From Roseicyclus sp041163945 (GTDB taxonomy: Bacteria > Pseudomonadota > Alphaproteobacteria > Rhodobacterales > Rhodobacteraceae), in the NCBI GenBank assembly GCA_041163945.1, contig JBEAQJ010000175.1:1-18091 (forward strand): 18,091 nt of DNA, written 5' to 3'. The notes beneath the pieces are model-generated. The model made no database searches and was not told where the DNA came from. It was given only the letters and a program-made list of their open reading frames with translations. Position 1 is the stretch's first letter. Each line of letters begins with the position of its first letter. The position numbers and the translations under genes were made by a program. Of this stretch, positions 1 to 8,941 are shown piece after piece.

Positions 1-576
1 ATCATCTTGCTGATCGAACGCCCGATTTCCGAAGGCGACTGGATCGAGGTCGGCCCGACCATGGGGATCGTCAAATCGATCTCGGTGCGCTCGACCGTGA
101 TCGAAACCTTTGATCGCACCGATGTCATCGTGCCCAACGCCGATCTGATCGCGGGCACCGTCACCAACTGGACGCGCGGCAACACCATCGGCCGGCTGGT
201 CCTGTCCTTGGGCGTGGCCTATGGCACGGATACGCGGCGGGTCGAAGCGATTTTGATGGAGATCGCGCGGTCCCATCCCGATGTGGTTCGTTTCCCCGAA
301 CCGGGGGTCGATTTCATGGGCTTCGGCGCCGACAGCCTTGATTTTCGGGTGCGTGTGATCTTGCGCGATATCAACAAGATGGCCGCCGTGCGCACCGAAC
401 TGAACCACCGCATCGCGGAACGTTTTGCCGCCGAAGGGATCGAGATCCCCTTTGCCCAGCGCGACATCTGGCTGCGCAACCCCGAAGCGCTTTTGCCCCG
501 CGGCGCGGGTCCGGTGGCCCAAGCGGGCACGGATGCCGCCAGCCCGTCCCCCAGCAAGGATCAAGGTGCACGATGA
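1..576 (+). CDS. MscS-family mechanosensitive channel, C-terminal part
   Basis: The reading frame is open from the first base, so the gene starts before the window. The visible part is about 191 residues. It begins in the beta domain of the MscS fold, with the pattern ERPISEGDWIEVG, then GIVKSISVRSTVIETFDRTDVIVPN and NWTRG, all typical of the cytoplasmic vestibule just after the pore helix. The alpha/beta C-terminal domain follows, and the last ~25 residues are a low-complexity Pro/Ala/Ser tail. Members of this family are inner-membrane channels that open under membrane tension and release solutes during hypo-osmotic shock. The transmembrane part is outside the window, so I cannot tell a small MscS from a large MscK/DUF3772 type. 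The stop codon overlaps the start of the next gene (ATGA). Confidence 0.9.
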   Translation: MILLIERPISEGDWIEVGPTMGIVKSISVRSTVIETFDRTDVIVPNADLIAGTVTNWTRGNTIGRLVLSLGVAYGTDTRRVEAILMEIARSHPDVVRFPEPGVDFMGFGADSLDFRVRVILRDINKMAAVRTELNHRIAERFAAEGIEIPFAQRDIWLRNPEALLPRGAGPVAQAGTDAASPSPSKDQGAR

Positions 577-1289
577 CCGAACAGCTTTTCGTTGCGGATG
601 CCTATCTGAAATCGGCCACAGGGCGCGTAACGGCCCACACCGAGGAAGGCGGCCTGATCCTCGATCGCACCATCTTTTACGCCCGAAGCGGCGGCCAACC
701 CGGCGACAGCGGCACGCTGGATTGGGATGGGGGGCGCATCGCCATTGCCACCGCGATCAAGGGCGACGGGGGGGCCATCGTGTTGGTGCCTGCCGAACCG
801 GGGCCCTTGCCCCCCATCGGTGCCCAGATCGGGCAGCGGCTGGATTGGGAGCGGCGCCACGGGCACATGCGCATCCATACCGCGTTGCATCTGTTGTCGG
901 TGGTGTTGCCCTATCCGGTCACGGGTGGGGCCATCGGCGCCGACAAGGGCCGGCTTGATTTCGACATGCCCGACAGCCCCGAAGATCCGGCGGTGATCGA
1001 GGGGCGCCTGAACGCCTTGGTCACGCGCGATCTGCCGGTGTCGGCGGAATGGATCACCGAGGCCGAGCTTGATGCCAATCCGGGCCTTGTCAAAACCCTG
1101 TCGGTGCAACCCCCGCGCGGCACCGGGCGGATCCGTCTGGTGCGGATCGGGTCCGATAGCGCGCCCGTCGATCTGCAACCTTGCGGCGGAACGCATGTCG
1201 CGCGCACCGGTGAAATCGGCAAGCTCGCCCTGGGCAAGATCGAAAAGAAAGGGCGCATCAACCGACGGGTCACCATCGCGCTGGTCTGA
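573..1289 (+). CDS. AlaX-type alanyl-tRNA editing protein
   Basis: This 238-residue protein resembles the editing half of alanyl-tRNA synthetase and stands alone, without a synthetase domain. Motifs seen are GGQPGD at about residues 40-45, the zinc-binding HxxxH (HTALH, H102 and H106) and CGGTH (C204, H208), which supply the four metal ligands of the family. AlaX proteins hydrolyse mischarged Ser-tRNA(Ala) (some also Gly-tRNA(Ala)) in the cytoplasm and so protect translation. The length and the N-terminal GGQ-containing region fit the medium (AlaX-M) class. The ATG overlaps the stop of the upstream channel gene by 4 bp, which suggests translational coupling, though the functions look unrelated. 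Confidence 0.93.
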   Translation: MTEQLFVADAYLKSATGRVTAHTEEGGLILDRTIFYARSGGQPGDSGTLDWDGGRIAIATAIKGDGGAIVLVPAEPGPLPPIGAQIGQRLDWERRHGHMRIHTALHLLSVVLPYPVTGGAIGADKGRLDFDMPDSPEDPAVIEGRLNALVTRDLPVSAEWITEAELDANPGLVKTLSVQPPRGTGRIRLVRIGSDSAPVDLQPCGGTHVARTGEIGKLALGKIEKKGRINRRVTIALV

Positions 1290-1396
1290 TGCCGGGGTCC
1301 ATGTTCGTGGGGGGTGACACGGCATCCGCGGTTCGGCGCGATGGCCGAGGTGCACCAAAAAACAATCCCAACGCGCCGAACCTGATGCGGACATAA
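1289..1396 (+). CDS. possible 35-residue small ORF coupled to the alaX stop
   Basis: The alaX stop and an ATG overlap by one base (TGATG), a common coupling arrangement. The ATG opens a 35-codon frame ending in TAA at 1394-1396. A second in-frame ATG lies four codons later. The product is basic and rich in Gly, Asn and Pro near its end (GRGAPKNNPNAPNLMRT). I do not recognise a family. The ORF is crossed by a long inverted repeat (1322-1388), so it could equally be a chance frame inside a terminator-like structure. No separate ribosome binding site is evident. Confidence 0.25.
   Translation: MPGSMFVGGDTASAVRRDGRGAPKNNPNAPNLMRT
1322..1388. repeat. long imperfect inverted repeat in the alaX/mmsB convergent gap
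   Basis: The arms GGTTCGGCGCG (1330-1340) and CGCGCCGAACC (1372-1382) are perfect 11-base complements. An outer pair GCATC (1322-1326) and GATGC (1384-1388) extends the stem past a small asymmetric internal loop. The 31-base loop contains a run of six A. It lies between two convergent genes, so a bidirectional transcription end or a structured RNA is plausible. There is no clean T run directly after either arm, so a standard intrinsic terminator is not proven. Confidence 0.6.
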
Positions 1397-1463
1397 CTTG
1401 GAGTGTCCGGCAAACCTTGCCACAGCGCGCCCGTCTTCCCAAGCCCGAATTTTTGCCGTTCTT

Positions 1464-2342
1464 TTAGGGCCCTGTGCGCCCACGCCCTTCGAATCGGGGC
1501 AGCATGGCCGAGAAATCGCGCCCCGCGCCGTCCTCGGCTTCCACGAAAGTGGCATAAAGCGCTGCGGCCATGGCCCCCATCGGCGTGTCGGCATCCGCCG
1601 CGGTCGCGGCCTCTTGGCTCAGGCGCAGATCCTTCAGCATCAGATCGGCGGAAAAGCCCGGCTTGTAGCCCGCATCGGCCGGGCTTTTGGGCCCGACACC
1701 CGGTGCGGGACAATAGCTGGTCATCGACCAGCTTTGTCCGGATGAGGTCGATACCACATCATACATGGCCTGCCGATCCAGCCCCAGCTTGTCGGCCAGG
1801 GCAAAGGCTTCGCAGGTGGCGATCATGGTGACCCCCAAGATCATGTTGTTGCAGATCTTGGCCGCTTGCCCATTGCCGGCGGGGCCGCAGTGGACGGCCT
1901 TTTGACCCATCACCGCGAACAAGGGGCGGGCCTTGTCGAAAGCGGCCGGATCGCCACCCACCATGAAGGTCAGGGTGCCGGCCTGCGCGCCGCCGACCCC
2001 GCCCGAAACGGGCGCGTCCAGTGCGCCCAGACCGGCGCTTGCGGCTTGGGCCGCCACCGCCCGCGCGCTGGCCACATCGACGGTGGAACAATCCAACAGC
2101 ACCGCACCGGGCGCCATCGCGGCGATGATGTCATCGGCCACAGACCGCAGGATGGTGCCATTGGGCAGCATGGTGATCACCACATCGGCCCCTGTCGCCG
2201 CGGCGGCGGCGCTGTGTGCCATGGCGACACCGGACGGGGCAGGGGCCACCGGATCATATCCGGTGACCACATGGTCTGCGGCCGCCAGATTGGCCGCCAT
2301 CGGCCCGCCCATGTTGCCAAGCCCGATAAAGCCGATCTTCAT
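1464..2342 (-). CDS. mmsB: 3-hydroxyisobutyrate dehydrogenase
   Basis: This 292-residue cytoplasmic enzyme oxidises 3-hydroxyisobutyrate to methylmalonate semialdehyde with NAD+ in valine breakdown. The N-terminus carries the Rossmann motif GFIGLGNMGGPMAANL (residues 4-19). DAPVSGGVGGAQAGTL (109-124) is the substrate-binding signature. GNGQAAKICNNM holds the catalytic lysine K162 and the conserved N166. The C-terminal helical domain contains KDLRLSQEAA. The ATG at 2342 overlaps the stop of the upstream hydrolase gene by 4 bp and puts the Rossmann fold at the very N-terminus. A much longer frame continues upstream, but it only shadows the hydrolase gene. It is the last gene of the leftward acyl-CoA dehydrogenase / hydrolase / mmsB operon. 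Confidence 0.95.
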   Translation of the reverse strand: MKIGFIGLGNMGGPMAANLAAADHVVTGYDPVAPAPSGVAMAHSAAAAATGADVVITMLPNGTILRSVADDIIAAMAPGAVLLDCSTVDVASARAVAAQAASAGLGALDAPVSGGVGGAQAGTLTFMVGGDPAAFDKARPLFAVMGQKAVHCGPAGNGQAAKICNNMILGVTMIATCEAFALADKLGLDRQAMYDVVSTSSGQSWSMTSYCPAPGVGPKSPADAGYKPGFSADLMLKDLRLSQEAATAADADTPMGAMAAALYATFVEAEDGAGRDFSAMLPRFEGRGRTGP

Positions 2343-3394
2343 GATGCCCATCCTTCCAGGTTCAGTTTCAGGCCCGCGGCGCCCAGCGGCATCAGCATGC
2401 CGGCCACCGCCGCGAGTGTCACGTCGGCCAGACCGGCATGGCGCCAGCGTGGGGCCTTGTCCTTGTCGATGATGGCCGCACGGATGCCTTCCAGAAAATC
2501 CCCGTCTTCCATCGCGCGGTGACTGAAACGGTATTCCTGTTCCAGCGCGTGTTCGATCGTGTCGCGCATCCGGGCGCGGTGGACCAGTTCCAGCGTGCAG
2601 GCCACCGCCAGGGGGCTGGCGCGGGTGATGGCAGCCAGCGCATCCTTGGCCAGCGCGCTGTCGGACAAGCGCAACAGATTGATCACATCGCGGATCGTTT
2701 CGCCACCAAACAGCAGGTTGATTTCCGCCTCGGCCGCAGCCAGCGGGCTTTCGGGGGCGGCTTCGGCGGCCCGGTCGACCGCGTTCCAGTCGCCGGTGGC
2801 GCACAGATGTTCCACCAGCCCCGCCCATGCTGCGCGTGGCACGAAATAATCGGCAAACCCGGCGTGGATCGCATCGCCCGGGCCCATGCGATGGCCCGTC
2901 GTGCCCAAGTATTCCCCCAAGCGTCCCGGTGCACGCGCCAGAACCAGCGTGCTGCCCACATCGGGCGCCAGGCCGATGGCACATTCGGGCAAGGCCATCT
3001 GCGTGGTTTCACACACGATCCGGTGCGATGCGTGGCACCCGATGCCGACGCCGCCGCCCATGGTGTAGCCCTGCATCAGGCTGACCACGGGTTTGGGAAA
3101 ATGAAACATCTTGGCATTCATGCGGTATTCATCGGCCCAGAAGCGGCGCCCGAAATCGATATCGCCCGCGATGCCGCGATGATACATCTGCGCGATATCG
3201 CCCCCCGCGCAAAAGGCGCGATCGCCCAAGGCATCGATCACCAGCAGCTGCACGCGCGCATCGTCGCGCCAGGTCTCGAGCGCGGTTTCGATGGCCAGGC
3301 ACATCTCGTAGCTCAACGCGTTCAAGGCCGAGGGCCGGGTCAATGTGATCCGTCCGGCGCATCCGTCGATGCGGATATCAATCGCGTCTGACAT
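2339..3394 (-). CDS. 3-hydroxyisobutyryl-CoA hydrolase (enoyl-CoA hydratase family)
   Basis: This 351-residue crotonase-fold protein has the length of HIBCH enzymes; plain enoyl-CoA hydratases are nearer 260. The oxyanion-hole segments are FCAGGDI (61-67) and GGGVG (113-117). The block PECAIGLAPD carries E137 and D145, the acid pair that marks HIBCH-type hydrolases. The enzyme cleaves 3-hydroxyisobutyryl-CoA to free 3-hydroxyisobutyrate and CoA, the step just before mmsB, whose start overlaps this stop by 4 bp. It lies 48 bp after the acyl-CoA dehydrogenase gene. Some members of the wider family are annotated only as enoyl-CoA hydratase/isomerase; the neighbours and the E/D pair favour the hydrolase. 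Confidence 0.92.
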   Translation of the reverse strand: MSDAIDIRIDGCAGRITLTRPSALNALSYEMCLAIETALETWRDDARVQLLVIDALGDRAFCAGGDIAQMYHRGIAGDIDFGRRFWADEYRMNAKMFHFPKPVVSLMQGYTMGGGVGIGCHASHRIVCETTQMALPECAIGLAPDVGSTLVLARAPGRLGEYLGTTGHRMGPGDAIHAGFADYFVPRAAWAGLVEHLCATGDWNAVDRAAEAAPESPLAAAEAEINLLFGGETIRDVINLLRLSDSALAKDALAAITRASPLAVACTLELVHRARMRDTIEHALEQEYRFSHRAMEDGDFLEGIRAAIIDKDKAPRWRHAGLADVTLAAVAGMLMPLGAAGLKLNLEGWAS

Positions 3395-3442
3395 CAGGCC
3401 GCCCCTTTCTTCATCTTTCCCAACCGACGCCTGCCCCTGCGG

Positions 3443-4588
3443 TCATCCGCGCGCCTCGAGCATATGGCGCGCCACGATCAGGCGCATGATTTCGTTGGTG
3501 CCCTCCAGAATGCGATGCACCCGCAGATCACGCACCAGTTTCTCGATCCCGTAATCGGCCAGATAGCCATAGCCGCCGTGCAGTTGCAGGCACTCGTCCA
3601 CCACCCGGCTGCCCGTCTCGGTCACAAAGGCCTTGGCCATGGCGCAGCGCTTGGAGGCGTCGGCCATGCCGTGATCCAGCGACCACGCCGCTTGCCGCAG
3701 CATCAGGCTGGCCGCCGAAAGCGCGATATCCAGATCGGCCAGCCGGAATTGCAGCGCCTGAAACCGGTCGATGCTTTGCCCAAAGGCCTGGCGTTGGCCC
3801 ATATAGGCCAGCGTGGCCTTCAGCGCCGCCTCGGCTGCCCCCAGTGAACAGGCCGCGATGTTGAGCCGCCCCCCATCCAGCCCGGCCATCGCGTAGCGAA
3901 AGCCCTGACCTTCGTCGCCCAGCAGGTTCTCGGCGGGCACCGTGCACCCATCGAAATGCAGGGCCCGCGTGGGTTGGCTGCGCCAGCCCATCTTGTCTTC
4001 CAACCCGCCGAAGGACAGGCCCGGCGCGCCGTCTTCGACGATCAGGGTGGAAATGCCCCTTGGGCCATCGCCGCCGGTGCGGCACATGACCAGATAGGCG
4101 TCCGAATACCCCCCGCCCGAGATGAAGGCCTTGCTGCCGGTCAACACATAGCCCGACGCCGCGCGCACGGCGCGCGTCTTGAGCGCGGCCGCATCCGAAC
4201 CCGATCCGGGCTCGGTCAGGGCGTAGGACAACACGCACTCCATCGACACTGCGCGTGGCAGGAACCGCGCCTGCAGCGCGTCCGAGCCATAAAGCTCGAT
4301 CATCTTGGCGCACATGTTGTGGATCGACAGAAAGGCCGCGACCGACGGGCAAGCCTGGCTGAGCGCCTGGAACACCAGCGTGGCTTCCAGCCGCGACAGC
4401 CCCGATCCGCCCTTTTCGGCGGCGACGTAAAGCCCGCCAAAGCCCAGCGCCGCAAGCTTGGGCCAAAGCGCCCGGGGAATGGTGCCCGCCGCTTCCCATG
4501 CGCGGGCATGAGGCGCGATTTCAGCCTGGCCGACCTCGTGGGCCATGTCGAAGATGGCCTGTGCCTGCGCGCTCAATGCGAAATCCAC
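3443..4588 (-). CDS. acyl-CoA dehydrogenase, isobutyryl-CoA dehydrogenase type
   Basis: This 381-residue FAD enzyme takes two hydrogens from an acyl-CoA; from context the substrate is isobutyryl-CoA, giving methacrylyl-CoA and passing electrons to ETF. Signatures seen are YALTEPGSGSDAAALKT (122-138), the FAD-binding segment GSKAFISGGGYSDAY (151-165), QAFGQSIDRFQALQF (267-281), LQLHGGYGYLADYGIEKLVRD (335-354), and RILEGTNEIMR with the probable catalytic base E362. The HGGYGYL...YGIEK...RVHRILEG pattern resembles ACAD8. I chose GTG at 4588 because GGGAGG lies 7 bases upstream and the protein then has the usual family length. An ATG 13 codons earlier (4627) is possible but poorly supported. It is the first gene of the operon with the hydrolase and mmsB. 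Confidence 0.93.
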   Translation of the reverse strand: MDFALSAQAQAIFDMAHEVGQAEIAPHARAWEAAGTIPRALWPKLAALGFGGLYVAAEKGGSGLSRLEATLVFQALSQACPSVAAFLSIHNMCAKMIELYGSDALQARFLPRAVSMECVLSYALTEPGSGSDAAALKTRAVRAASGYVLTGSKAFISGGGYSDAYLVMCRTGGDGPRGISTLIVEDGAPGLSFGGLEDKMGWRSQPTRALHFDGCTVPAENLLGDEGQGFRYAMAGLDGGRLNIAACSLGAAEAALKATLAYMGQRQAFGQSIDRFQALQFRLADLDIALSAASLMLRQAAWSLDHGMADASKRCAMAKAFVTETGSRVVDECLQLHGGYGYLADYGIEKLVRDLRVHRILEGTNEIMRLIVARHMLEARG

Positions 4589-4595
4589 GGTCCTG

Positions 4596-4601
4596 CCTCC
4601 C
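4596..4601 (-). promoter_or_regulatory. Shine-Dalgarno site setting the GTG start of the acyl-CoA dehydrogenase
   Basis: GGGAGG on the minus strand lies 7 bases before the GTG at 4588. It is the best ribosome binding site in this stretch and decides against the ATG at 4627. Confidence 0.7.
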
Positions 4602-4781
4602 TGCGCGCCGCCCGGCTCATGCGGCACGCGACGTGTGTCCGACGCCGGGCGGGATTTTGCAAGACCCGGCTCGGGCCATGCAGGGGCCCTTGTGGGGGAA
4701 CGGGCGCTGATTTATGTCTGCTCCCGGCGCATCGTGGGCGGCATTGGGCCGGCCCTGCCGGCGCGGCGTTCGGGTGCTTCG

Positions 4782-5214
4782 GTGTCCTCCCCCATATTCG
4801 ATTGTACGTCCTGCGGGGCCTGCTGCTTTGGCGGCCACGACCGCTATGTGGCCCTTTTGCCCGAAGATCATGCCCGCGCCATCCCCGACAACGCCACCAC
4901 GCACATCGAGGGGCGGCGCTACATGTCCATGGTCTGTGGGCATTGCGCCCAGCTGACCGTGTCGCCCGAGGGGCGCACCTTGTGTGCCATCTATGATGCG
5001 CGCCCCGAAGCCTGCCGTGCCTTTCGCGCCGGCAGCTTCGAATGTCTCAAGGCCCGCCAGCATCGCGGCGCGGCCGCCGAGGCGCTGCGCGCCTTCGCCA
5101 TGGAGCAGAGCCAAGAAAAACCGCCCCTTGTCGGGGCGGATCCGGTGGTTGCGGCCGCCGCGTTGCCGACCCCCCCGCAAGGGGCGGGGGAGGGCTATGG
5201 CGAAGGGGTGGCGA

Positions 5215-5231
<17 letters not shown>
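4782..5231 (+). CDS. YkgJ-family cysteine-cluster protein
   Basis: The core is a YkgJ/UPF0153-type domain with CTSCGACC (residues 8-15), C52 and C55, C68, RPEACRAF (C78) and C88. These nine cysteines probably bind zinc or an iron-sulfur cluster. The function of the family is unsettled. The frame stays open upstream to 4545, overlapping the divergent dehydrogenase, but the domain begins right after the GTG at 4782 (VSSPIFDC), so that start is proposed with only a weak ribosome binding site. The domain ends near residue 110. The remaining ~39 residues are low-complexity, run through the mmsA terminator and overlap the mmsA 3' end by 17 bp, so this tail may be accidental. It is the only plus-strand gene between the two minus-strand valine transcription units. 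Confidence 0.82.
5116..5139 (-). terminator. intrinsic terminator of mmsA, inside the YkgJ frame
   Basis: Read on the minus strand, CCGCCCC and GGGGCGG form a 7-bp GC stem around a five-base loop, followed at once by TTTTT (5120-5116). It sits about 75 bases past the mmsA stop. On the plus strand there is no T run, so it is one-directional. Confidence 0.8.
5170..5190. repeat. C-run/G-run hairpin between the YkgJ domain and the mmsA end
   Basis: A run of seven C (5170-5176), GCAA, then GGGG and a second G run (5181-5190) can fold back on itself. The following bases (GAGGGCTATGGCGAAGGGG) encode GEGYGEG in the YkgJ frame, a pattern often produced by degenerate intergenic repeats when translated. 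I cannot show other copies within this window. Confidence 0.4.
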
Positions 5232-6714
<1,483 letters not shown>

Positions 6715-6746
6715 GTGCCATATTCCTTTGGGTGCATACCGTGTTT

Positions 6747-6790
6747 GCACCAGATTAGCCTTGCAAGATTGTCGGGAAAAGCACCAGATT
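6747..6790. repeat. direct repeat GCACCAGATT upstream of mmsA
   Basis: GCACCAGATT occurs at 6747-6756 and 6781-6790, with start points 34 bp apart, about three helical turns. Both copies are in the mmsA/lysR divergent gap and could be half-sites bound by one regulator on one DNA face. Between them is the palindrome CTTGCAAG (6760-6767). Confidence 0.5.
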
Positions 6791-6800
6791 GCCAAAGCCA

Positions 6801-6818
6801 TCTTGCGAAAACGCAAGA
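6801..6818. promoter_or_regulatory. perfect palindrome, probable operator between mmsA and lysR
   Basis: TCTTGCGAAAACGCAAGA has 7-base complementary arms around AAAA. It lies about 85 bp before mmsA and 95 bp before lysR, where a LysR-type regulator normally binds. LysR boxes are often short dyads of this kind. The binding protein is inferred, not shown. Confidence 0.55.
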
Positions 6819-6824
6819 CAAGGG

Positions 6825-6845
6825 CGAAAAACCACGGGTTTTTCG
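6825..6845. promoter_or_regulatory. second palindrome upstream of lysR
   Basis: The arms CGAAAAACC (6825-6833) and GGTTTTTCG (6837-6845) are perfect complements around ACG. The site is only 6 bp from the preceding palindrome. It could be a second operator. It could also act as a hairpin in RNA starting further left, but there is no T run beyond the stem itself. Confidence 0.45.
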
Positions 6846-6899
6846 CATGGGAAGCCCCGGGTTCTCCCGCACGGATTTTCCGGGAAAACCGGACGCGAC

Positions 6900-6905
6900 A
6901 GGGGG
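6900..6905 (+). promoter_or_regulatory. Shine-Dalgarno site setting the GTG start of lysR
   Basis: AGGGGG lies 6 bases before the GTG at 6912 and only 3 before the in-frame GTG at 6909, so 6912 is preferred. The frame runs upstream to an ATG at 6789, but that would read through both palindromes. Confidence 0.6.
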
Positions 6906-6911
6906 ATCGTG

Positions 6912-7817
6912 GTGAATTGGGATGATTTGCGCGTTTTCTTGGCGGTGGCGCGCGCCGAAGGCCTGTCGGGGGCGGCGCCGCGTTTGCGGCTTGATCCGGC
7001 CACCGCGGGGCGGCGCATTGCCCGGCTTGAGCGCAGCCTGGGGGCGGTGCTCTTTGCCAAATCGCCCCAAGGCTACACGCTGACCGAGGCGGGCCAGCGC
7101 TTGCTGCCGCAGGCGGAAGCGGCCGAAGCGGCCCTGGCCGATGGGCTGTCGGCGGGCGGGCAGGACCCGTTCGGGCGGCTGTCGGGCACGATCCGCATCG
7201 GTGCGCCCGATGGATGTGCGAATTATCTGTTGCCGCAGGTCTGCGCGGCCATCGGTGCAGAGCACCCGGCGTTGGACATCCAGATCCTGGCCTTGCCGCG
7301 CGTGGTCAACCTGTCGCGGCGCGAAGCCGATCTGGCGATCACCGTTTCGCCGCCGGCCACGCAACGGCTGCGGGCCGAAAAGCTGTCGGATTATCACCTG
7401 TCTTTGGCCGCATCACGCGAATGGCTGGCGCGCAACGGCGCGCCCCAAAGCCTGGCGGCGCTGCGCGGGGCGCGGATGATCGGCTATATCCCCGACATGA
7501 TCTTTGACGCGGAACTGGATTACCTGGCCCAGTTCGGCATCACGCGCGTGCCCTTGGCGGCCAATGCGGTATCGGTTCAGCTGAACTTTGCCCGCAGGGG
7601 GGCGGGCTTGGCCATTGTGCATGATTTCGCGTTGCCGGCGGCGCCTGAACTGGCGCGGGTGCTTCCCGATTTGGTGCGACTCACCCGGACCTTCTGGCTG
7701 GTGACCCATGCCGGCCCCCGCGACGCGCGTCTGGATCGGTTTTCTGCCCTGTTGTGCGACGGGCTGCGCGCCGAAATCACCCGGTTGGAGGCCATTGCCA
7801 CCCGATCTTGCGTCTAA
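6912..7817 (+). CDS. LysR-family transcriptional regulator
   Basis: This 301-residue protein starts with a typical LysR helix-turn-helix (NWDDLRVFLAVAR, then SGAAPRLRLDPATAGRRIARLERSLGAVLF, and TEAGQRLLPQAE) over residues 2-70. An effector-binding region beginning GTIRIGAPDG near residue 95 follows. LysR proteins bind DNA as tetramers and usually control a divergent target gene and themselves. Here the divergent gene is mmsA, 197 bp away, across an interval with two perfect palindromes, so control of valine or methylmalonate-semialdehyde metabolism is likely. The ligand cannot be deduced. The LysR class is certain; the target is inference. Confidence 0.93.
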   Translation: MNWDDLRVFLAVARAEGLSGAAPRLRLDPATAGRRIARLERSLGAVLFAKSPQGYTLTEAGQRLLPQAEAAEAALADGLSAGGQDPFGRLSGTIRIGAPDGCANYLLPQVCAAIGAEHPALDIQILALPRVVNLSRREADLAITVSPPATQRLRAEKLSDYHLSLAASREWLARNGAPQSLAALRGARMIGYIPDMIFDAELDYLAQFGITRVPLAANAVSVQLNFARRGAGLAIVHDFALPAAPELARVLPDLVRLTRTFWLVTHAGPRDARLDRFSALLCDGLRAEITRLEAIATRSCV

Positions 7818-7887
7818 AGCTTGACAGATCCACCCAGCACGGCCGAGCCTTGCAACCATGGCGTGTGTCAGGGGCCGGAGGTCAAAG

Positions 7888-8322
7888 ATGTTGGTGCAGC
7901 AGATCCTGAAATCGAAATCCGATGATGGCGTGGTCACCATCGCGCCGGAAACCAGCCTTGCCGAGGCGGCCCGCATCCTGGCGCAGCGTCGGATCGGTGC
8001 CTTGGTCGTATCGCCCGATGGCAAACGGGCGGTGGGCATCTTGTCGGAGCGCGACATCGTGCGGGAACTGGCGGCCAAGGGGGCGGGCTGTCTGATGGAA
8101 CCCGTGCAGGCCGTGATGACGCGGGCCATCGTGACCTGTGCGCGCGACGACAATTCCGACGCGATCTTGTCGCGCATGACCGAAGGACGGTTTCGTCATA
8201 TCCCGGTGGTCGATGGCGACACCATGGTTGGCCTGATTTCCATCGGCGATGTGGTCAAGGCCCAGATCCAGGAATTGGCCATGGAAAAAGAAGCCTTGGA
8301 AGGCATGATCAAGGGGTTTTGA
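7888..8322 (+). CDS. tandem CBS-domain protein
   Basis: The product is 144 residues, almost entirely two CBS motifs: about 10-62 (TIAPETSLAEAARILAQRRI ... AVGILSERDIVREL) and about 74-130 (VMTRAIVTCARDD ... HIPVVDGDTMVGLISIGDVVK). It ends in a short charged helix. Stand-alone CBS pairs of this size dimerise and bind adenosine nucleotides such as AMP, ATP or NADH; what they control here is unknown. ATG 7888 has GGAGG 6 bases upstream, which outweighs the ATG at 7858. No enzyme domain is fused to it. It is followed by coaD after 99 bp. Confidence 0.9.
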   Translation: MLVQQILKSKSDDGVVTIAPETSLAEAARILAQRRIGALVVSPDGKRAVGILSERDIVRELAAKGAGCLMEPVQAVMTRAIVTCARDDNSDAILSRMTEGRFRHIPVVDGDTMVGLISIGDVVKAQIQELAMEKEALEGMIKGF

Positions 8323-8421
8323 GCCGCCGCCACACCGCGCGGCGTGACCGCTGGGGGTTGCATTGGCGCAGCCCCGGTGATTGGGTCGCGCGCGCAAGAT
8401 ACGACACCGGCAGGGACAGCG

Positions 8422-8925
8422 ATGCGAACAGGGCTTTATCCGGGAACATTCGACCCGATCACGCTGGGGCATATCGACATCATCAAACGCGCCTGCTTGC
8501 TGGTCGACCGGCTGGTGATCGGGGTGGCGATCAACCGCGACAAGCGGCCCCTGTTTTCACTGGAAGAACGCGTGGCCATGGTCGAGGCGGAATGTGCCAA
8601 GCTGTCGGCGGCCACGGGCACGCAGATCGTGGCCCATCCCTTCGAAAACCTGTTGATCGATTGCGCGCAGGATGTCGGCGCCTCCATCATCATTCGCGGG
8701 CTGAGGGCGGTTGCGGATTTCGAATATGAATACCAGATGGTCGGCATGAACCGGAAACTGAATTCGGGCATCGATACGGTGTTCTTGATGGCCGAAGCCG
8801 ACCGGCAGGCGATCGCGTCCAAGCTGGTCAAGGAAATCGCGCGGCTGGGCGGGGATGTGGCCCCCTTTGTCACCCCCGCCGTGAAGGCGGCGCTGCATGT
8901 GAAATACCCGTCGAACACGCAATAA
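8422..8925 (+). CDS. coaD: phosphopantetheine adenylyltransferase
   Basis: This 167-residue enzyme transfers AMP from ATP to 4'-phosphopantetheine, the fourth step of coenzyme A synthesis. The nucleotidyltransferase signature GTFDPITLGH (residues 8-17, with T14-x-G16-H17) is at the N-terminus. IIRGLRAVADFEYEYQMVGMNRKL is the conserved middle block, and IASKLVKEIARLGGDVAPFV closes the family pattern. The start at 8422 is supported by AGGGA 5 bases upstream and by the length, close to that of the E. coli enzyme. A cyclophilin gene starts 16 bp after the stop and probably shares its transcript. Confidence 0.96.
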   Translation: MRTGLYPGTFDPITLGHIDIIKRACLLVDRLVIGVAINRDKRPLFSLEERVAMVEAECAKLSAATGTQIVAHPFENLLIDCAQDVGASIIIRGLRAVADFEYEYQMVGMNRKLNSGIDTVFLMAEADRQAIASKLVKEIARLGGDVAPFVTPAVKAALHVKYPSNTQ

Positions 8926-8941
8926 CCAGGAGGCACGGCTG

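Noticed and set aside
1464..2984. A 506-codon frame that would fuse mmsB to ~214 upstream residues
   Set aside because: The upstream part is the hydrolase gene read in another frame, without family similarity, and the Rossmann motif of MmsB begins exactly at ATG 2342.
4545..4781. An N-terminal extension of the YkgJ protein starting at 4545
   Set aside because: It overlaps the divergent dehydrogenase start and its ribosome binding site, and its composition shows no domain. The cysteine domain starts just after GTG 4782.
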